A stretch of DNA of 64,000 nucleotides, taken from positions 5,916,901 to 5,980,900 of the forward strand of contig NZ_PJMW01000002.1 in the NCBI RefSeq assembly GCF_002846365.1, in the 5' to 3' direction. The notes beneath the pieces were generated by a model. That model was not told where the DNA came from, ran no database searches, and was given only the letters and a program-made list of their open reading frames with translations. Shown in pieces: positions 42,894 to 51,755 of the stretch (its first letter is position 1; every line of letters begins with the position of its first letter). This DNA comes from Nocardia fluminea. GTDB lineage: Bacteria > Actinomycetota > Actinomycetes > Mycobacteriales > Mycobacteriaceae. The translations under genes and the position numbers were made by a program.

Positions 42894-44710
42894 CGCAGTG
42901 TTCCTCCTCGGGGTGCGCGCGGCGCGCGGCGGCGCACGGGCAGATCAGGCATCGGCAGGTGCAGTTGCCGCCCGGCCGAGCGCACCGGCGCGGGCGTGGG
43001 TGGTGGGGGTGAGATGGTGGGCGGCGGTGCGGGTTTGACCCGGGTCACTGGGAATGGCAGCGGGTACTGGCCGCTGCGGGTGGGCCGGATGCGGGCATAG
43101 GGATCCTCCGGTGGCGGTTCCTGGAAATCGAAGGTGAGCTGTTGTGGCCGACGCCGAGGGGCCGCTGGCTCGGGTGCTCGTGCCGGTTGCGGTGGTGGCG
43201 AGGGTTTTACCCGGTGCACTGGGATCGGCAGCGGGTACTGGCCACCGGCCCCGGGCCGGATTCCGCGATAGGGGTCGGGCGGGGTGAAGTCGAATGCGAG
43301 TTGGCGTCCACGCGGTGTGCGCGCCGCGCGGGCAGGGGCTGCGGCCGGGGTGGTCGAGGCGGCGGGGGTCGGGCTCGGTCGCCGCCGGACTCGGCGCACC
43401 CCTTCCAGGGGAAGCATCAGTTGCCCGTCGCGGGTGGCGCGCACCCACGCGTACGGGTCCGGTGGCCCGGAGGGGGTAGCGGAGCGCTCACGCGGCGCAG
43501 CGGCACGCCTGCCTCCAGACGAGGTGCCTTTGAGTAGGCCGAAGGTCTTGTAGGTGAGGTAGCCGCGTGCGATCGACCCGACGAAGCTGCGGCCCTGGCC
43601 GATCTTCATGACCGACAACAGCCAGAACGGGGTCTTGATCAACACCCCCATCAACGCCAAACCCACGATCAGGTTCACGATCCCGTTCGCGTTCGGTCCA
43701 AAGACCTCCCATCCGCCCGGAGTGAGGAACACCCGCAACGCCACCACCAAGGTCAGCGATTGCACGACCTGGATCGCCAGGCACGCGGCGAACGAACGCC
43801 ACCACCACCGCGCTACTCCGTCGAGGCCGGGCAGGCCGTGACACATCAACGCCAACGGTGCCGCCACGATCAGCACGATCGTGATCGCGACCCGCACCAC
43901 GTAGGCGATGACCAACACGACCAGCATCACCACCAGCGCGAGCATCAGCACCAACCCGAAGCTTTGACTCGGCCCAACGGGCGAGGCCAGCTCTTTCAAC
44001 CCCGCCGCCGCAGAGTCGGAGCCGAGCCCGTCACCGGCCACGGCGGCGGCGAGGGCGTTGGCGAAGCCGATCGCGGTCGTGGCGATCACCATGCTCATCG
44101 CCCCGGCGATGAACCCGACCACCAGCCGGGGTGCCAGCTCGCGCATCGACCATTGGGTCTGCAGGGTCTCGCGCAGCATCAGCAGCACCCCGGCCGCCAT
44201 CACCACCACCACATACAGGGCGGTCATGAGTTCCCAGGACTGGTTCCACAGCACCCCGATCTGAAGAATCTCGCCGGGTTCCGGTGTGGTGAGCAGGGTC
44301 TCGGAGAGCAGTCCGAGCAGCGGATCGAGCGCGGACTCGACGATCCGCTGGAAGAACCCGTCGATCGCCTTCTCCACACACCCGGAGATGTTGGAGACCC
44401 CGCACTCGGCCGCGCTCGGGCCCGACCGCGGCGAGCCGGTATCACCGGGGGTGGGAGAGGTCGGGGTCGTCGGGACAGTGGTCGTGGTCGCGGGTGGGGT
44501 CACCCACCTCGACGGCGGGGTGGTGGTCGGTGCCGGTGTGCCCGGCGTCGGAGTCACCGGGACGGTCGGGGTCGTGGGTTGTGCGGCGGCACCGACCGTG
44601 CTGGTGAGAGTGATCAGTACCGCGACGAGCACCGCTGCTGCGGTACCCGCAGCGGTGCGCAGCGCTCGCGATGTCCTCGGCGCGGAGCGGGTCTGGAGCG
44701 GGGCGCGCAT
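42890..44710 (-). CDS. VirB6/TrbL-like channel protein with modular repeat tail
   Basis: A 606-residue protein. A signal-like helix (residues 18-42) precedes a Thr/Pro linker, then 5-6 membrane helices (about 160-370: ALYVVVVMAAGVLLML, LVLMLALVVMLVVLVIAY and others), the VirB6/TrbL layout. The cytosolic tail (415-595) alternates two modules three times: DPYxxxRxxxxGQxxLPxxxxRV (418, 479, 536) and RxQL(A/T)FDF-like (467, 521, 579). ATG 44710 is 3 bp after the pilin stop. It probably forms the inner-membrane channel of the transfer apparatus. Confidence 0.75.
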   Translation of the reverse strand: MRAPLQTRSAPRTSRALRTAAGTAAAVLVAVLITLTSTVGAAAQPTTPTVPVTPTPGTPAPTTTPPSRWVTPPATTTTVPTTPTSPTPGDTGSPRSGPSAAECGVSNISGCVEKAIDGFFQRIVESALDPLLGLLSETLLTTPEPGEILQIGVLWNQSWELMTALYVVVVMAAGVLLMLRETLQTQWSMRELAPRLVVGFIAGAMSMVIATTAIGFANALAAAVAGDGLGSDSAAAGLKELASPVGPSQSFGLVLMLALVVMLVVLVIAYVVRVAITIVLIVAAPLALMCHGLPGLDGVARWWWRSFAACLAIQVVQSLTLVVALRVFLTPGGWEVFGPNANGIVNLIVGLALMGVLIKTPFWLLSVMKIGQGRSFVGSIARGYLTYKTFGLLKGTSSGGRRAAAPRERSATPSGPPDPYAWVRATRDGQLMLPLEGVRRVRRRPSPTPAASTTPAAAPARAARTPRGRQLAFDFTPPDPYRGIRPGAGGQYPLPIPVHRVKPSPPPQPARAPEPAAPRRRPQQLTFDFQEPPPEDPYARIRPTRSGQYPLPFPVTRVKPAPPPTISPPPPTPAPVRSAGRQLHLPMPDLPVRRRAPRAPRGGTLR

Positions 44711-44712
44711 TG

Positions 44713-45120
44713 TCAGGCCCCGACAACGGACTTGAGAACAGCCACGACCACCGGTGCGAGCATCGCCAGCGCATAGCCCAGGCACGCGGCACGAAACGCG
44801 GACTTGGCCTTCTCGGTCTCGGCGGGATCGCCCGCACCGATCAAATATCGGGCCCCGGCCACGGTCAGACACACCGTCGCCAGACCCGCGAGGATGCCGA
44901 CCAGCCAGTTGCGGATGTTGTCGAGTACCTCATCCAGCGATGAGGCGAGCGCCAACACCACCGGCTCCGGTGGTGCGGCCGACGCCGCCCCGGACACCAG
45001 CACCCCCACCACTGCCACCGTGCCCAGCACGGCGAGGATCCTGCGCCACCGGCGCCGCAACACCTTCGGTGTGGTGCGGGCAGTTCCAACCTCGGTGAGC
45101 TGAATTCGGTTCGCGTTCAC
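44713..45120 (-). CDS. VirB2/TrbC-like pilin or small channel subunit
   Basis: A 135-residue protein starting at GTG 45120, overlapping the upstream stop by 4 nt. A basic leader is followed by a signal helix (LAVLGTVAVVGVLVSGAASA) and two further hydrophobic helices (NWLVGILAGLATVCLTVAGAR and LGYALAMLAPVVVAVLKS, in parts) separated by GAGDPAETEKAKS. This is the VirB2/TrbC pattern common in Gram-positive conjugation modules. Confidence 0.72.
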   Translation of the reverse strand: MNANRIQLTEVGTARTTPKVLRRRWRRILAVLGTVAVVGVLVSGAASAAPPEPVVLALASSLDEVLDNIRNWLVGILAGLATVCLTVAGARYLIGAGDPAETEKAKSAFRAACLGYALAMLAPVVVAVLKSVVGA

Positions 45121-46040
45121 GCCGCCACCCGCTCGTGCTCGGTGCTCGATGGTGCCGGTGCGGGCGAGTCCTGTTCTGGTCGGCGACCTCGCCGCGGCAA
45201 ACTCCTCGCATCGGTTCGGTCGAGTGCGATCTGCGCGTGGGCTTCGACTGTGCTGGTGGTACCCGGGGCGTCTTGGGCGCGTTCGGTCATCCAGGCCAGG
45301 AGACGTCGTTCGGCGCGACGGCGTCGTTTGCGCAGCGCCCACACCGACTCTTCGCGTTCGTCGGCGAGCGAGGTCAGCGATCGGCGTTCCCAACGCGAGA
45401 CCGCGATCAACTCCGCTGCCTTCTCGGTGATCACCCCAGCGGTGATCGCGTGGGCGAGCACGATCTCGGGGTGACCGGGCTGGGACACCATCAGCCGCGC
45501 GTAGTCTCCGATCGGACCGAGATCGGCGGCGATGTCAGCGACCGATATCACGCCCGATTCCTGCCGGTGAACGGTCGCGGCGGCGCGGTAAACCGCCCAC
45601 CGCAACCGAAACAACACCCACGGCCGGTCCAGATCGACCCGTGTCAGGTGGGCGAAGAACCCCGCCAAGATTTCGGACTCGATGTCGTCGCGCTCGGCGT
45701 GGGACGAGGTCGCGAATCTGGTTGCCGTCTTGGCCAGGATCGGCTCGGCCAGGCACGCGCACACCAGCGTCGCGTCGTTGCCGAAAAGGCGGGAGCGCTC
45801 GATCAGCCATCCCCAGATCGCGTCGACTTCAGCGAAACCGACCGCCGGATCACGCAGCCGATCACGCACCTGCTCCCACGAGCGCACCGGTTCTTCGGGA
45901 GGTCCCGTGGTCGGTACGGGGCGCGGATGAGTGGGCAGCGGCTGCGCAGCGATCCGGTCGAAACTCGACCGCACCACCGCCAACGGCGTGGCCCCTGACT
46001 CGCTCGATTCCGGGTATTCATCCCATTCTGAATTCGTCAC
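45117..46040 (-). CDS. Sigma-like regulatory protein heading the transfer operon
   Basis: From GTG 46040 (AGGAG 5 nt upstream) a 307-residue protein. The middle (LRWAVYRAAATVHRQES) and C-terminal parts (ITEKAAELIAVSRWERRSL, LADEREESVWALRKRRRRAERRLLAWM) look like sigma-factor regions 2 and 4, without a confident family match. It is the first gene after the iteron region and could switch the transfer operon on. The frame upstream to 46208 only reads through the tandem repeats. Confidence 0.55.
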   Translation of the reverse strand: MTNSEWDEYPESSESGATPLAVVRSSFDRIAAQPLPTHPRPVPTTGPPEEPVRSWEQVRDRLRDPAVGFAEVDAIWGWLIERSRLFGNDATLVCACLAEPILAKTATRFATSSHAERDDIESEILAGFFAHLTRVDLDRPWVLFRLRWAVYRAAATVHRQESGVISVADIAADLGPIGDYARLMVSQPGHPEIVLAHAITAGVITEKAAELIAVSRWERRSLTSLADEREESVWALRKRRRRAERRLLAWMTERAQDAPGTTSTVEAHAQIALDRTDARSLPRRGRRPEQDSPAPAPSSTEHERVAA

Positions 46041-46096
46041 GATAACTCCTGCTCGGTGAAACCAATTTCCGGTTTCACAAGGACACAGGAGACCCA

Positions 46097-46184
46097 CACC
46101 CGAAACGCACCCGAACCACACCCAAACAACACCCGAAACGCACCCAAACAACACCCGAAACACACCCGAATCGCACCCGCCGCC
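46097..46184 (+). repeat. Eight tandem 11-bp iterons, array 1
   Basis: Eight head-to-tail units with consensus CACCC(G/A)AAACN start every 11 bp from 46097: CACCCGAAACG, CACCCGAACCA, CACCCAAACAA, CACCCGAAACG, CACCCAAACAA, CACCCGAAACA, CACCCGAATCG and the degenerate CACCCGCCGCC. The 11-bp period keeps all units on one face of the DNA. Confidence 0.9.
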
Positions 46185-46262
46185 ATTCAGCGAATTTCTG
46201 GCACACACCGCTAGCCCGATGGCTCACGTCAGAGACCAATACGCCTACCAGGAGTGATGTAC

Positions 46263-46323
46263 GGGCGGGTGTGGTTTGGGTGTGGTTTGGGTGTGATCCG
46301 GGTGCGGTTTGGGTGCGATTTGG
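46263..46323 (-). repeat. Five inverted 11-bp iterons, array 2
   Basis: Five units plus half a unit of the same repeat in the opposite orientation: GGGCGGGTGTG, GTTTGGGTGTG twice, ATCCGGGTGCG, GTTTGGGTGCG, then ATTTGG. GTTTGGGTG is the reverse complement of CACCCAAAC from array 1. The arrays face each other across 78 bp. Confidence 0.9.
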
Positions 46324-46516
46324 ATATCAGCCGCAACTATTGGGTCACGCCGTAGAAAATTCTTTTGAAAAATTCTCTCGGCGTCTGGATTTACTGCGAT
46401 CCAGCATTGATCGCGCAGGCAGATATTTCTTCGAATTTGATGGAGGGGTGTCCCGATTAGGGCTTTCTGACGTCAGTAGATAAGTACACAGTTCTCTCTC
46501 ACCGTCAGGAGATCCG
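46318..46516. other. AT-rich segment with large imperfect palindrome, candidate origin or transfer origin
   Basis: This 199-bp stretch is clearly AT-rich against its surroundings. It holds an imperfect palindrome at 46347-46384 with arms ACGCCG and CGGCGT enclosing AAAATTCTTTTGAAAAATT. Next to iterons this is the layout of a replication origin (melting region) or oriT. It ends at AGGAG before the rightward operon. Confidence 0.55.
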
Positions 46517-47158
46517 ATGACCGCGAATTCCCCCCAGCGCCGCCCCCGCTCGACGTCCTCGCCGACCGGAGTGCAGATCCCCTCGACTCTGTGGACCCTG
46601 GGTGCCGATCCGCACGACCGCTGGCCCGAACAGCTCGTTGCCCGCGCGGTCGCTGAGTTCTCCCATCCCGGCTCGCGGGTGTTGTTGATCGACTGGCCCG
46701 CCCTCGCCGCCCGAGGAAATCTGCGGATGTTCGCGCCGGACACGGCAGCGGCCCTCGCGCGGATTCGGGAGCTGGACCGTGACAGCACCGACGACCCCCG
46801 TGGTGGTGAATCGGTGGATCTCGTGATCGCGAGTCTGCTGTCCGATCCTCTCGATCCGGTGCGGGCGGCCGAGTACGTCACTGCCCTGGCGACCGAGGCG
46901 ATGGCGATGGGCGCGCTGCTGGTCGTGCTGAGCCGCTGCCGCCACAGCACCCACGGCGTTCTGCTCGATCCGGCCGGGTCGGTCATCCTCGCCGCCCAGT
47001 CCGCCGACCTGCTCTACCTCCAGCACATCATCGCCGCCCCGGTCACCGGCGACAGCGTCACTGCCGACCCTCCCGCCGACCCGACCGCGCCGGGCCTGCC
47101 ACGCCACATCGTCGCCCACACCGACGTGTGTGTGTTTTTGCTGCCCGAACATGGCTGA
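46517..47158 (+). CDS. Hypothetical protein, first gene of rightward transfer operon
   Basis: A 213-residue alpha/beta protein starting at ATG 46517 after AGGAG. Alternating hydrophobic strands (RVLLIDWPALAA, VDLVIASLLSD, ALLVVLSRCRHSTHG) suggest a Rossmann-like fold, and the adjacent gene is a DNA methyltransferase. The pattern might be a methyltransferase accessory or an inactive relative. No family was recognised. Confidence 0.6.
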   Translation: MTANSPQRRPRSTSSPTGVQIPSTLWTLGADPHDRWPEQLVARAVAEFSHPGSRVLLIDWPALAARGNLRMFAPDTAAALARIRELDRDSTDDPRGGESVDLVIASLLSDPLDPVRAAEYVTALATEAMAMGALLVVLSRCRHSTHGVLLDPAGSVILAAQSADLLYLQHIIAAPVTGDSVTADPPADPTAPGLPRHIVAHTDVCVFLLPEHG

Positions 47159-47218
47159 CCCCACGCCCCGTCTGCCCAGCCTCGCTGTCTCACCCAACGA
47201 TCCCGTGAAGGAAACTCG

Positions 47219-48226
47219 ATGACTCTGCACCCCGCCACCACACCCGCCGACTCCGCGACCACCGCACAGCCCAGCCCCGCCGATGTCGCCGTGTCGGTGT
47301 GGGCAACCGCCCAGCACGCCCCCGCCGCGCAACGGCGGGGCCGCTATCACCCCGACAGCACCGCGCACCCGGCGAAGATGTTTCCCGCGATCGTGCAACA
47401 CGCGGTGCAGACCTATACCCGGCCCGGCGATCTCGTTCTGGATCCGATGTGCGGGATCGGCACGACTCTGGTCGAGGCCATGCACTTGGGCCGCCGCGCG
47501 GTGGGTGTGGAGTACGAGACCCGATGGGCGGAGCTGGCACGCACCAACATCGGCCTGGCTCGCGAAGCCGGGATCGATCTCGACGCGGCTGTCTACACCG
47601 GTGACGCCCGCAAGCTGCCCGACCTGATCCCGGCCGAGTTGCGCGGCCAAGCGAGTCTGGTGATCACCTCCCCGCCCTACGGCGACTCCTTGCACGGCCA
47701 CGTCCGCGCCAACGGCAAGGCACCGGTTCAGAAGTCCAATCACCGTTACGGCGCGGTCCTCGATCGAGGAAACCTCGCCAACGTCGGCCTCGGCCGTTTG
47801 CTGTCCGGGTTCACAAAAATCCTCGCCGGTGCCGCCGAGTACCTCGCTCCTGGCGGGCATGTCGTGATCACTGCCCGGCCGTGGCGTCAGCACGCCGAGT
47901 TGGTGAACCTGCCCACCCATCTCGTCACGTGCGGCGACCTGGCCGGGCTGGTCCCGGTCGAGCGGTGCGTGGCGCTGTTGGGTCGCCTCACCGAGGGCGA
48001 GCTCGTCGCACGCAGCAGCTTCTTCCAGCGCGACTTCGTCGTCAAACAGCGCGCTGCCGGGCTGCCGATGCACCTGATCGCGCATGAGGATGTGGTCATC
48101 CTGCGCAAACCCGAGCTGGACCACTTGGGTTCAGGAAAGCTGAAGAATCTTCAGAACGAACCCAAGTGGTCGTCGGTGTCGTGGGGTGCACAGGTCGGCA
48201 CCGAGCCGCAGGGACGAGCGGCGTGA
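47219..48226 (+). CDS. DNA methyltransferase (SPPY motif)
   Basis: A 335-residue enzyme with HPAKMFP, the SAM-binding loop DPMCGIGTTLVEA (about residue 80) and the catalytic motif TSPPYGD (about 151). SPPY is typical of N4-cytosine and some N6-adenine amino-methyltransferases. No restriction endonuclease gene is nearby, so it is likely to protect the element during transfer or to act as an orphan epigenetic regulator. The stop overlaps the next GTG start by 4 nt. Confidence 0.85.
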   Translation: MTLHPATTPADSATTAQPSPADVAVSVWATAQHAPAAQRRGRYHPDSTAHPAKMFPAIVQHAVQTYTRPGDLVLDPMCGIGTTLVEAMHLGRRAVGVEYETRWAELARTNIGLAREAGIDLDAAVYTGDARKLPDLIPAELRGQASLVITSPPYGDSLHGHVRANGKAPVQKSNHRYGAVLDRGNLANVGLGRLLSGFTKILAGAAEYLAPGGHVVITARPWRQHAELVNLPTHLVTCGDLAGLVPVERCVALLGRLTEGELVARSSFFQRDFVVKQRAAGLPMHLIAHEDVVILRKPELDHLGSGKLKNLQNEPKWSSVSWGAQVGTEPQGRAA

Positions 48227-50724
48227 GCCCCGCGATCGCGAGCCCCGAGCAGGGATGGTTGGGCCGGGCGCTTCTCGCGCCCGGCGAGGCGGTCCACGAT
48301 CTGGCCGAGGCCATCGAACACACACTCGCATCGGTGTCGGGGGCCGTCGTGGTTGTGGCTGTGCTCGTGGTGCTCGCCGCGGTGCGGATTGTGGCGCAGT
48401 GGCGTCGGCGCCGGCTGAGTGCGGGTGCTCGCCAGATCACCGTGCTCACCCCACCCGAGGTCGACGCGAAAGGCGCACTCGCGTTCTGGGCGCATCTGAT
48501 CGGGCAACTACGCCCCGCTTGGGCACGGGTGCTGTGGGGTCAGCCGCATCTGGGGTTCGAGTACACCGTCACTCCCGAGGAGGGGGCAGCGATCCGGCTC
48601 TGGGTGCCCGGCGCGATCCCACCCGGCCTGATCGAACGCGCCATCGCTTCGGCGTGGCCGGGCGCGCACACCGACACCCACGAACCCGCCCGACCCCCGC
48701 TCCCGGTCACGGCGAAGGGTGTCCGGCGGATCGTGGCCGGAGGCGAACTGAGGCTCGGCCGCCGCGAGGGCTTGCCGTTGAGTACCGATCACTCGGGTGA
48801 TCTCGTGCGTGATCTGATCACCGCTGCCGACGACCTCAGCGCGGGCCAGGCCGCGTGTGTGCAGATCCTCGCCCGCCCGGTGACCGGTCGCCGTGTCGCT
48901 CGCGCGACCCGTGGCGCGGCGAGTACCGGTGCCTCGGCCGGGATCGTGGTGGGGCTGTTGCGCGAGGCGCTGAACCTGCTCACCCCCGGCACGAGCACCG
49001 CCCGACCGACGCAATCCGGGGGCGTCAGCCAGAGTCGGGGCAGCGACCGCCAAGCCGTGATGGAGTACAGCGCCGCCGCCCGCGCAGCAGCAGCGAAAGC
49101 ACGTGGCGGGCACTGGGAAACCGTGGTCCGCTACGCCACCTCGATCCCGGTCTCCACCGACCCCGACGACAGCGCGCCGATAGCGCAGGCGCGAGCGGTG
49201 GCACGCGGGCGGGCCGACGCTCTGGCGACGGTGTTCGGGGCCTGCACCGATCACAACTACTACCGGCGTCGGCGTCGCCCTTTCCGCCTCGCGACCCTGA
49301 TCCGGCAGCGGCGACTCGGGCGCGGGGACGTGCTGTCGGTGCCTGAGCTGGCCACGATCGCGCACCTGCCCACCGACACCGGCCTACCCGGTCTCCAACG
49401 GGCCGGAGCTCGCGCCCTGTCCCCGGCCCCAGAGATCCCCGTCGGTGGACAGTTCACGAAACCTCTCGGGATGGCCGACACCGGTTCTCGCCGCCCGGTC
49501 GCGGTCAAGATCTCCGACGCCCGCCATCACCTGCACATCCTCGGCCCGACCGGTGTCGGCAAGTCCACGTTGTTGGCGCGCACGATCCTCGATGACGCCG
49601 AGGCCGGGCGCGGGGTGATCGTCATCGACCCCAAAGGCGACCTCGTCACCGACGTCCTGTCTCGGCTGCCTTCCCGCATGGCCGACCGGGTCGTGCTGTT
49701 CGACGCCGACTCGGCCGCGCCGCCGCCGTGTGTGAACCCGCTCGATATCGACCGGATAGGGCGCGCGGGAATGGATCTCGCGGTCGACAACCTCGTCACC
49801 GTCTTCCATCGAATCTTTCACCAGTGGTGGGGGCCACGCACCGACGACATCATGCGCGCGAGCCTGCTCACCCTGTGCGCGCAACCCGGCACGGCGACCC
49901 TGGCCGACCTACCCCGCCTGCTCACCGAGCCCGCGTTCCGGTCTCGCATCACCCAGACCGCGAAAGACCCTGTTCTGCGTGGGTTCTGGGACAGCTACGA
50001 GACGCTCTCCGACACCGGCCGCGCTCAGCTCACCGGCCCCCTGCTGAACAAGCTGCGTGCGTTCCTGTTGCGCCCGTTCGTGCGCGCGGCCATCGCGGGC
50101 GGACCCAGCACGGTCGAGTTCGCCGACATCCTCGACAACGGCGGCATCTGCCTCGCCCGTCTACCGAAAGGCTCACTGGGAGAAGAGACCTCACGCCTTG
50201 TCGGGTCTCTGCTGGTGGCACGCACCTGGCAGGCGGTGACCGCGCGGGCCCGAGTGCCCTCCGCCGATCGGCCCGACGCCGCGCTCGTGCTCGACGAGGC
50301 GCAGAACTTCCTCAACCTGTCCACGCCGATCGAGGACATGCTCGCCGAGGCGCGAGGGCTGCGCCTGTCGCTGCTGCTGGCACACCAGAACCTCGGCCAG
50401 CTCTCGCGGGAATTGCGCGACGGCATCTCGGCGAATGCGCGCAACAAGGTGATCTTCGCCGTGTCGCCCGACGATGCCCGCGACCTTGCCCGCCACACCG
50501 ACCCGTGGCTGTCCGAGCACGACCTTTCCCACCTCGACGCCTTCCACGCCGCCGCTCGCCTGCTGGTCGACGGCCGCAACGCAAGACCGTTCACCCTCAC
50601 CACCCGCCCGCTCGACCCGCCGATCCCGGGCCGTGCCCGCGAGATCGCCGCCGCCGCGCGCGCCCGACTCACCACCTCACCAGCCGCCTCCACGTCCGAT
50701 TCCGTCCCGGACCCCCAGCTCTGA
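48223..50724 (+). CDS. VirD4/TraD-like type IV coupling ATPase
   Basis: An 833-residue protein starting at GTG 48223 in a GTGA overlap. One or two N-terminal helices (AVVVVAVLVVLAAVRIVA, about residues 40-57) anchor it in the membrane. The ATPase domain has Walker A in LGPTGVGKSTLLAR (about 445), VIDPKGDLVTDVL, Walker B in ALVLDEAQNFLNL (about 690) and LAHQNLGQL. It would hand DNA to the channel. Many weakly conserved residues between 60 and 430 are typical of the actinobacterial branch. Confidence 0.88.
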   Translation: MSPAIASPEQGWLGRALLAPGEAVHDLAEAIEHTLASVSGAVVVVAVLVVLAAVRIVAQWRRRRLSAGARQITVLTPPEVDAKGALAFWAHLIGQLRPAWARVLWGQPHLGFEYTVTPEEGAAIRLWVPGAIPPGLIERAIASAWPGAHTDTHEPARPPLPVTAKGVRRIVAGGELRLGRREGLPLSTDHSGDLVRDLITAADDLSAGQAACVQILARPVTGRRVARATRGAASTGASAGIVVGLLREALNLLTPGTSTARPTQSGGVSQSRGSDRQAVMEYSAAARAAAAKARGGHWETVVRYATSIPVSTDPDDSAPIAQARAVARGRADALATVFGACTDHNYYRRRRRPFRLATLIRQRRLGRGDVLSVPELATIAHLPTDTGLPGLQRAGARALSPAPEIPVGGQFTKPLGMADTGSRRPVAVKISDARHHLHILGPTGVGKSTLLARTILDDAEAGRGVIVIDPKGDLVTDVLSRLPSRMADRVVLFDADSAAPPPCVNPLDIDRIGRAGMDLAVDNLVTVFHRIFHQWWGPRTDDIMRASLLTLCAQPGTATLADLPRLLTEPAFRSRITQTAKDPVLRGFWDSYETLSDTGRAQLTGPLLNKLRAFLLRPFVRAAIAGGPSTVEFADILDNGGICLARLPKGSLGEETSRLVGSLLVARTWQAVTARARVPSADRPDAALVLDEAQNFLNLSTPIEDMLAEARGLRLSLLLAHQNLGQLSRELRDGISANARNKVIFAVSPDDARDLARHTDPWLSEHDLSHLDAFHAAARLLVDGRNARPFTLTTRPLDPPIPGRAREIAAAARARLTTSPAASTSDSVPDPQL

Positions 50725-50755
50725 CCAGACACGTCTGAGAAAGGTTGCCGCACCG

Positions 50756-51748
50756 ATGATCTCCATCTCCAAACCCGACCGCCAGGCCGACACCCGTGAA
50801 CCTCGCCCCAATCGGGCGCGCGAACCGCGCCCGATCGTGGGCGGGTTGACCGGGCGCGACCGCTGGATCCTGCGCATGGTCCACGAACACCGCGTCCTGA
50901 CCACCGACCACCTCGCCGCGCTGGCGTTCCCGACCGCCAAACTCGCCCGCCGCCGCCTGGCCGTCCTCTACGACTACGGCGTCCTGGACCGGTTCCGGCC
51001 CTGGCGCAGCAAAGGCAGCCGCCCCTACCACTGGACCCTCGCCCCCGCCGGAGCCTCGGTGTTGGCCGGTGAGGCCGGGATCAAGGTCCGTGAACTCGGC
51101 TACAGCCATCAGACCGCGCTCTCGGTGGCGCACAGCCTGCATTTGAAGCACGCCCTCGGTGTCGCGGACTGGTTCACCACCCTCACCACCCGCCCCGGCG
51201 GCGGGCAGGTGTCTCGGTGGTGGTCGCAGACTCGCTGCCAACGCCTCTGGGGTGATCTCTCCCGCCCCGACGCCTTCGGCCGCTACACCCGCGGCGAGGA
51301 CATCCTCGACTTCTACCTCGAATACGACCTCGGCTCCACCGCCCTGTCACGGGTTGCGGCCAAGCTGCACGGGTTCGGCGAGCTGGCCCGCTCCACCGGG
51401 GTCGTCAGGCCGGTCCTGCTGTGGGTGCCGACCACCGACCGAGAGGCCAACGCTCGCACTGCGTTGCGCCGCGCGTGGGAGAGGCTGTCCGACCCCGCAG
51501 CGGTACCGGTCGCCACCGCCGCCGCCGACCTCCTCACGCCCGCCACCACCGCGAGCCCGGCCGAACCGGTGTGGCTGCCGCTGCACACCGACACCGGCCG
51601 CCAGCACCTGCACGAACTCACCGATGTCTGGCCGATGCGCACACCCCCAGACACCGGTGACGAAACGGAACCGACCTGGGCACCGCTGGCCGGGGTCGTC
51701 GCCCTGGCCCCACCTCCACCCCAGCCACCGGCCATCGAGGACTGGTGA
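50756..51748 (+). CDS. Replication-relaxation family protein
   Basis: A 330-residue protein with an N-terminal winged helix (GLTGRDRWILRMVHEHRVLTTDHLAALAF, in parts; RRRLAVLYDYGVLDRFRP) and a C-terminal nuclease-like part (FYLEYDLGSTALSRVAAKL), matching the replication-relaxation (Replic_Relax) family of plasmids and integrative elements. It is the best candidate for the DNA-processing or replication protein, as no MOB-type relaxase is seen. ATG 50756 follows AAAGG. Confidence 0.75.
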   Translation: MISISKPDRQADTREPRPNRAREPRPIVGGLTGRDRWILRMVHEHRVLTTDHLAALAFPTAKLARRRLAVLYDYGVLDRFRPWRSKGSRPYHWTLAPAGASVLAGEAGIKVRELGYSHQTALSVAHSLHLKHALGVADWFTTLTTRPGGGQVSRWWSQTRCQRLWGDLSRPDAFGRYTRGEDILDFYLEYDLGSTALSRVAAKLHGFGELARSTGVVRPVLLWVPTTDREANARTALRRAWERLSDPAAVPVATAAADLLTPATTASPAEPVWLPLHTDTGRQHLHELTDVWPMRTPPDTGDETEPTWAPLAGVVALAPPPPQPPAIEDW

Positions 51749-51755
51749 GGTAGCG

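Noticed and set aside
46041..46208. N-terminal extension of the sigma-like protein through array 1
   Set aside because: The extension only translates the 11-bp repeats and lacks a ribosome binding site; GTG 46040 has AGGAG upstream.
46097..46323. CRISPR array
   Set aside because: Units are 11 bp, directly adjacent, with no spacers, and there are no cas genes.
46505..48124. 539-codon minus-strand frame opposite the hypothetical and methyltransferase genes
   Set aside because: Runs across two well-supported plus-strand genes and their intergenic gap; composition is antisense-like.
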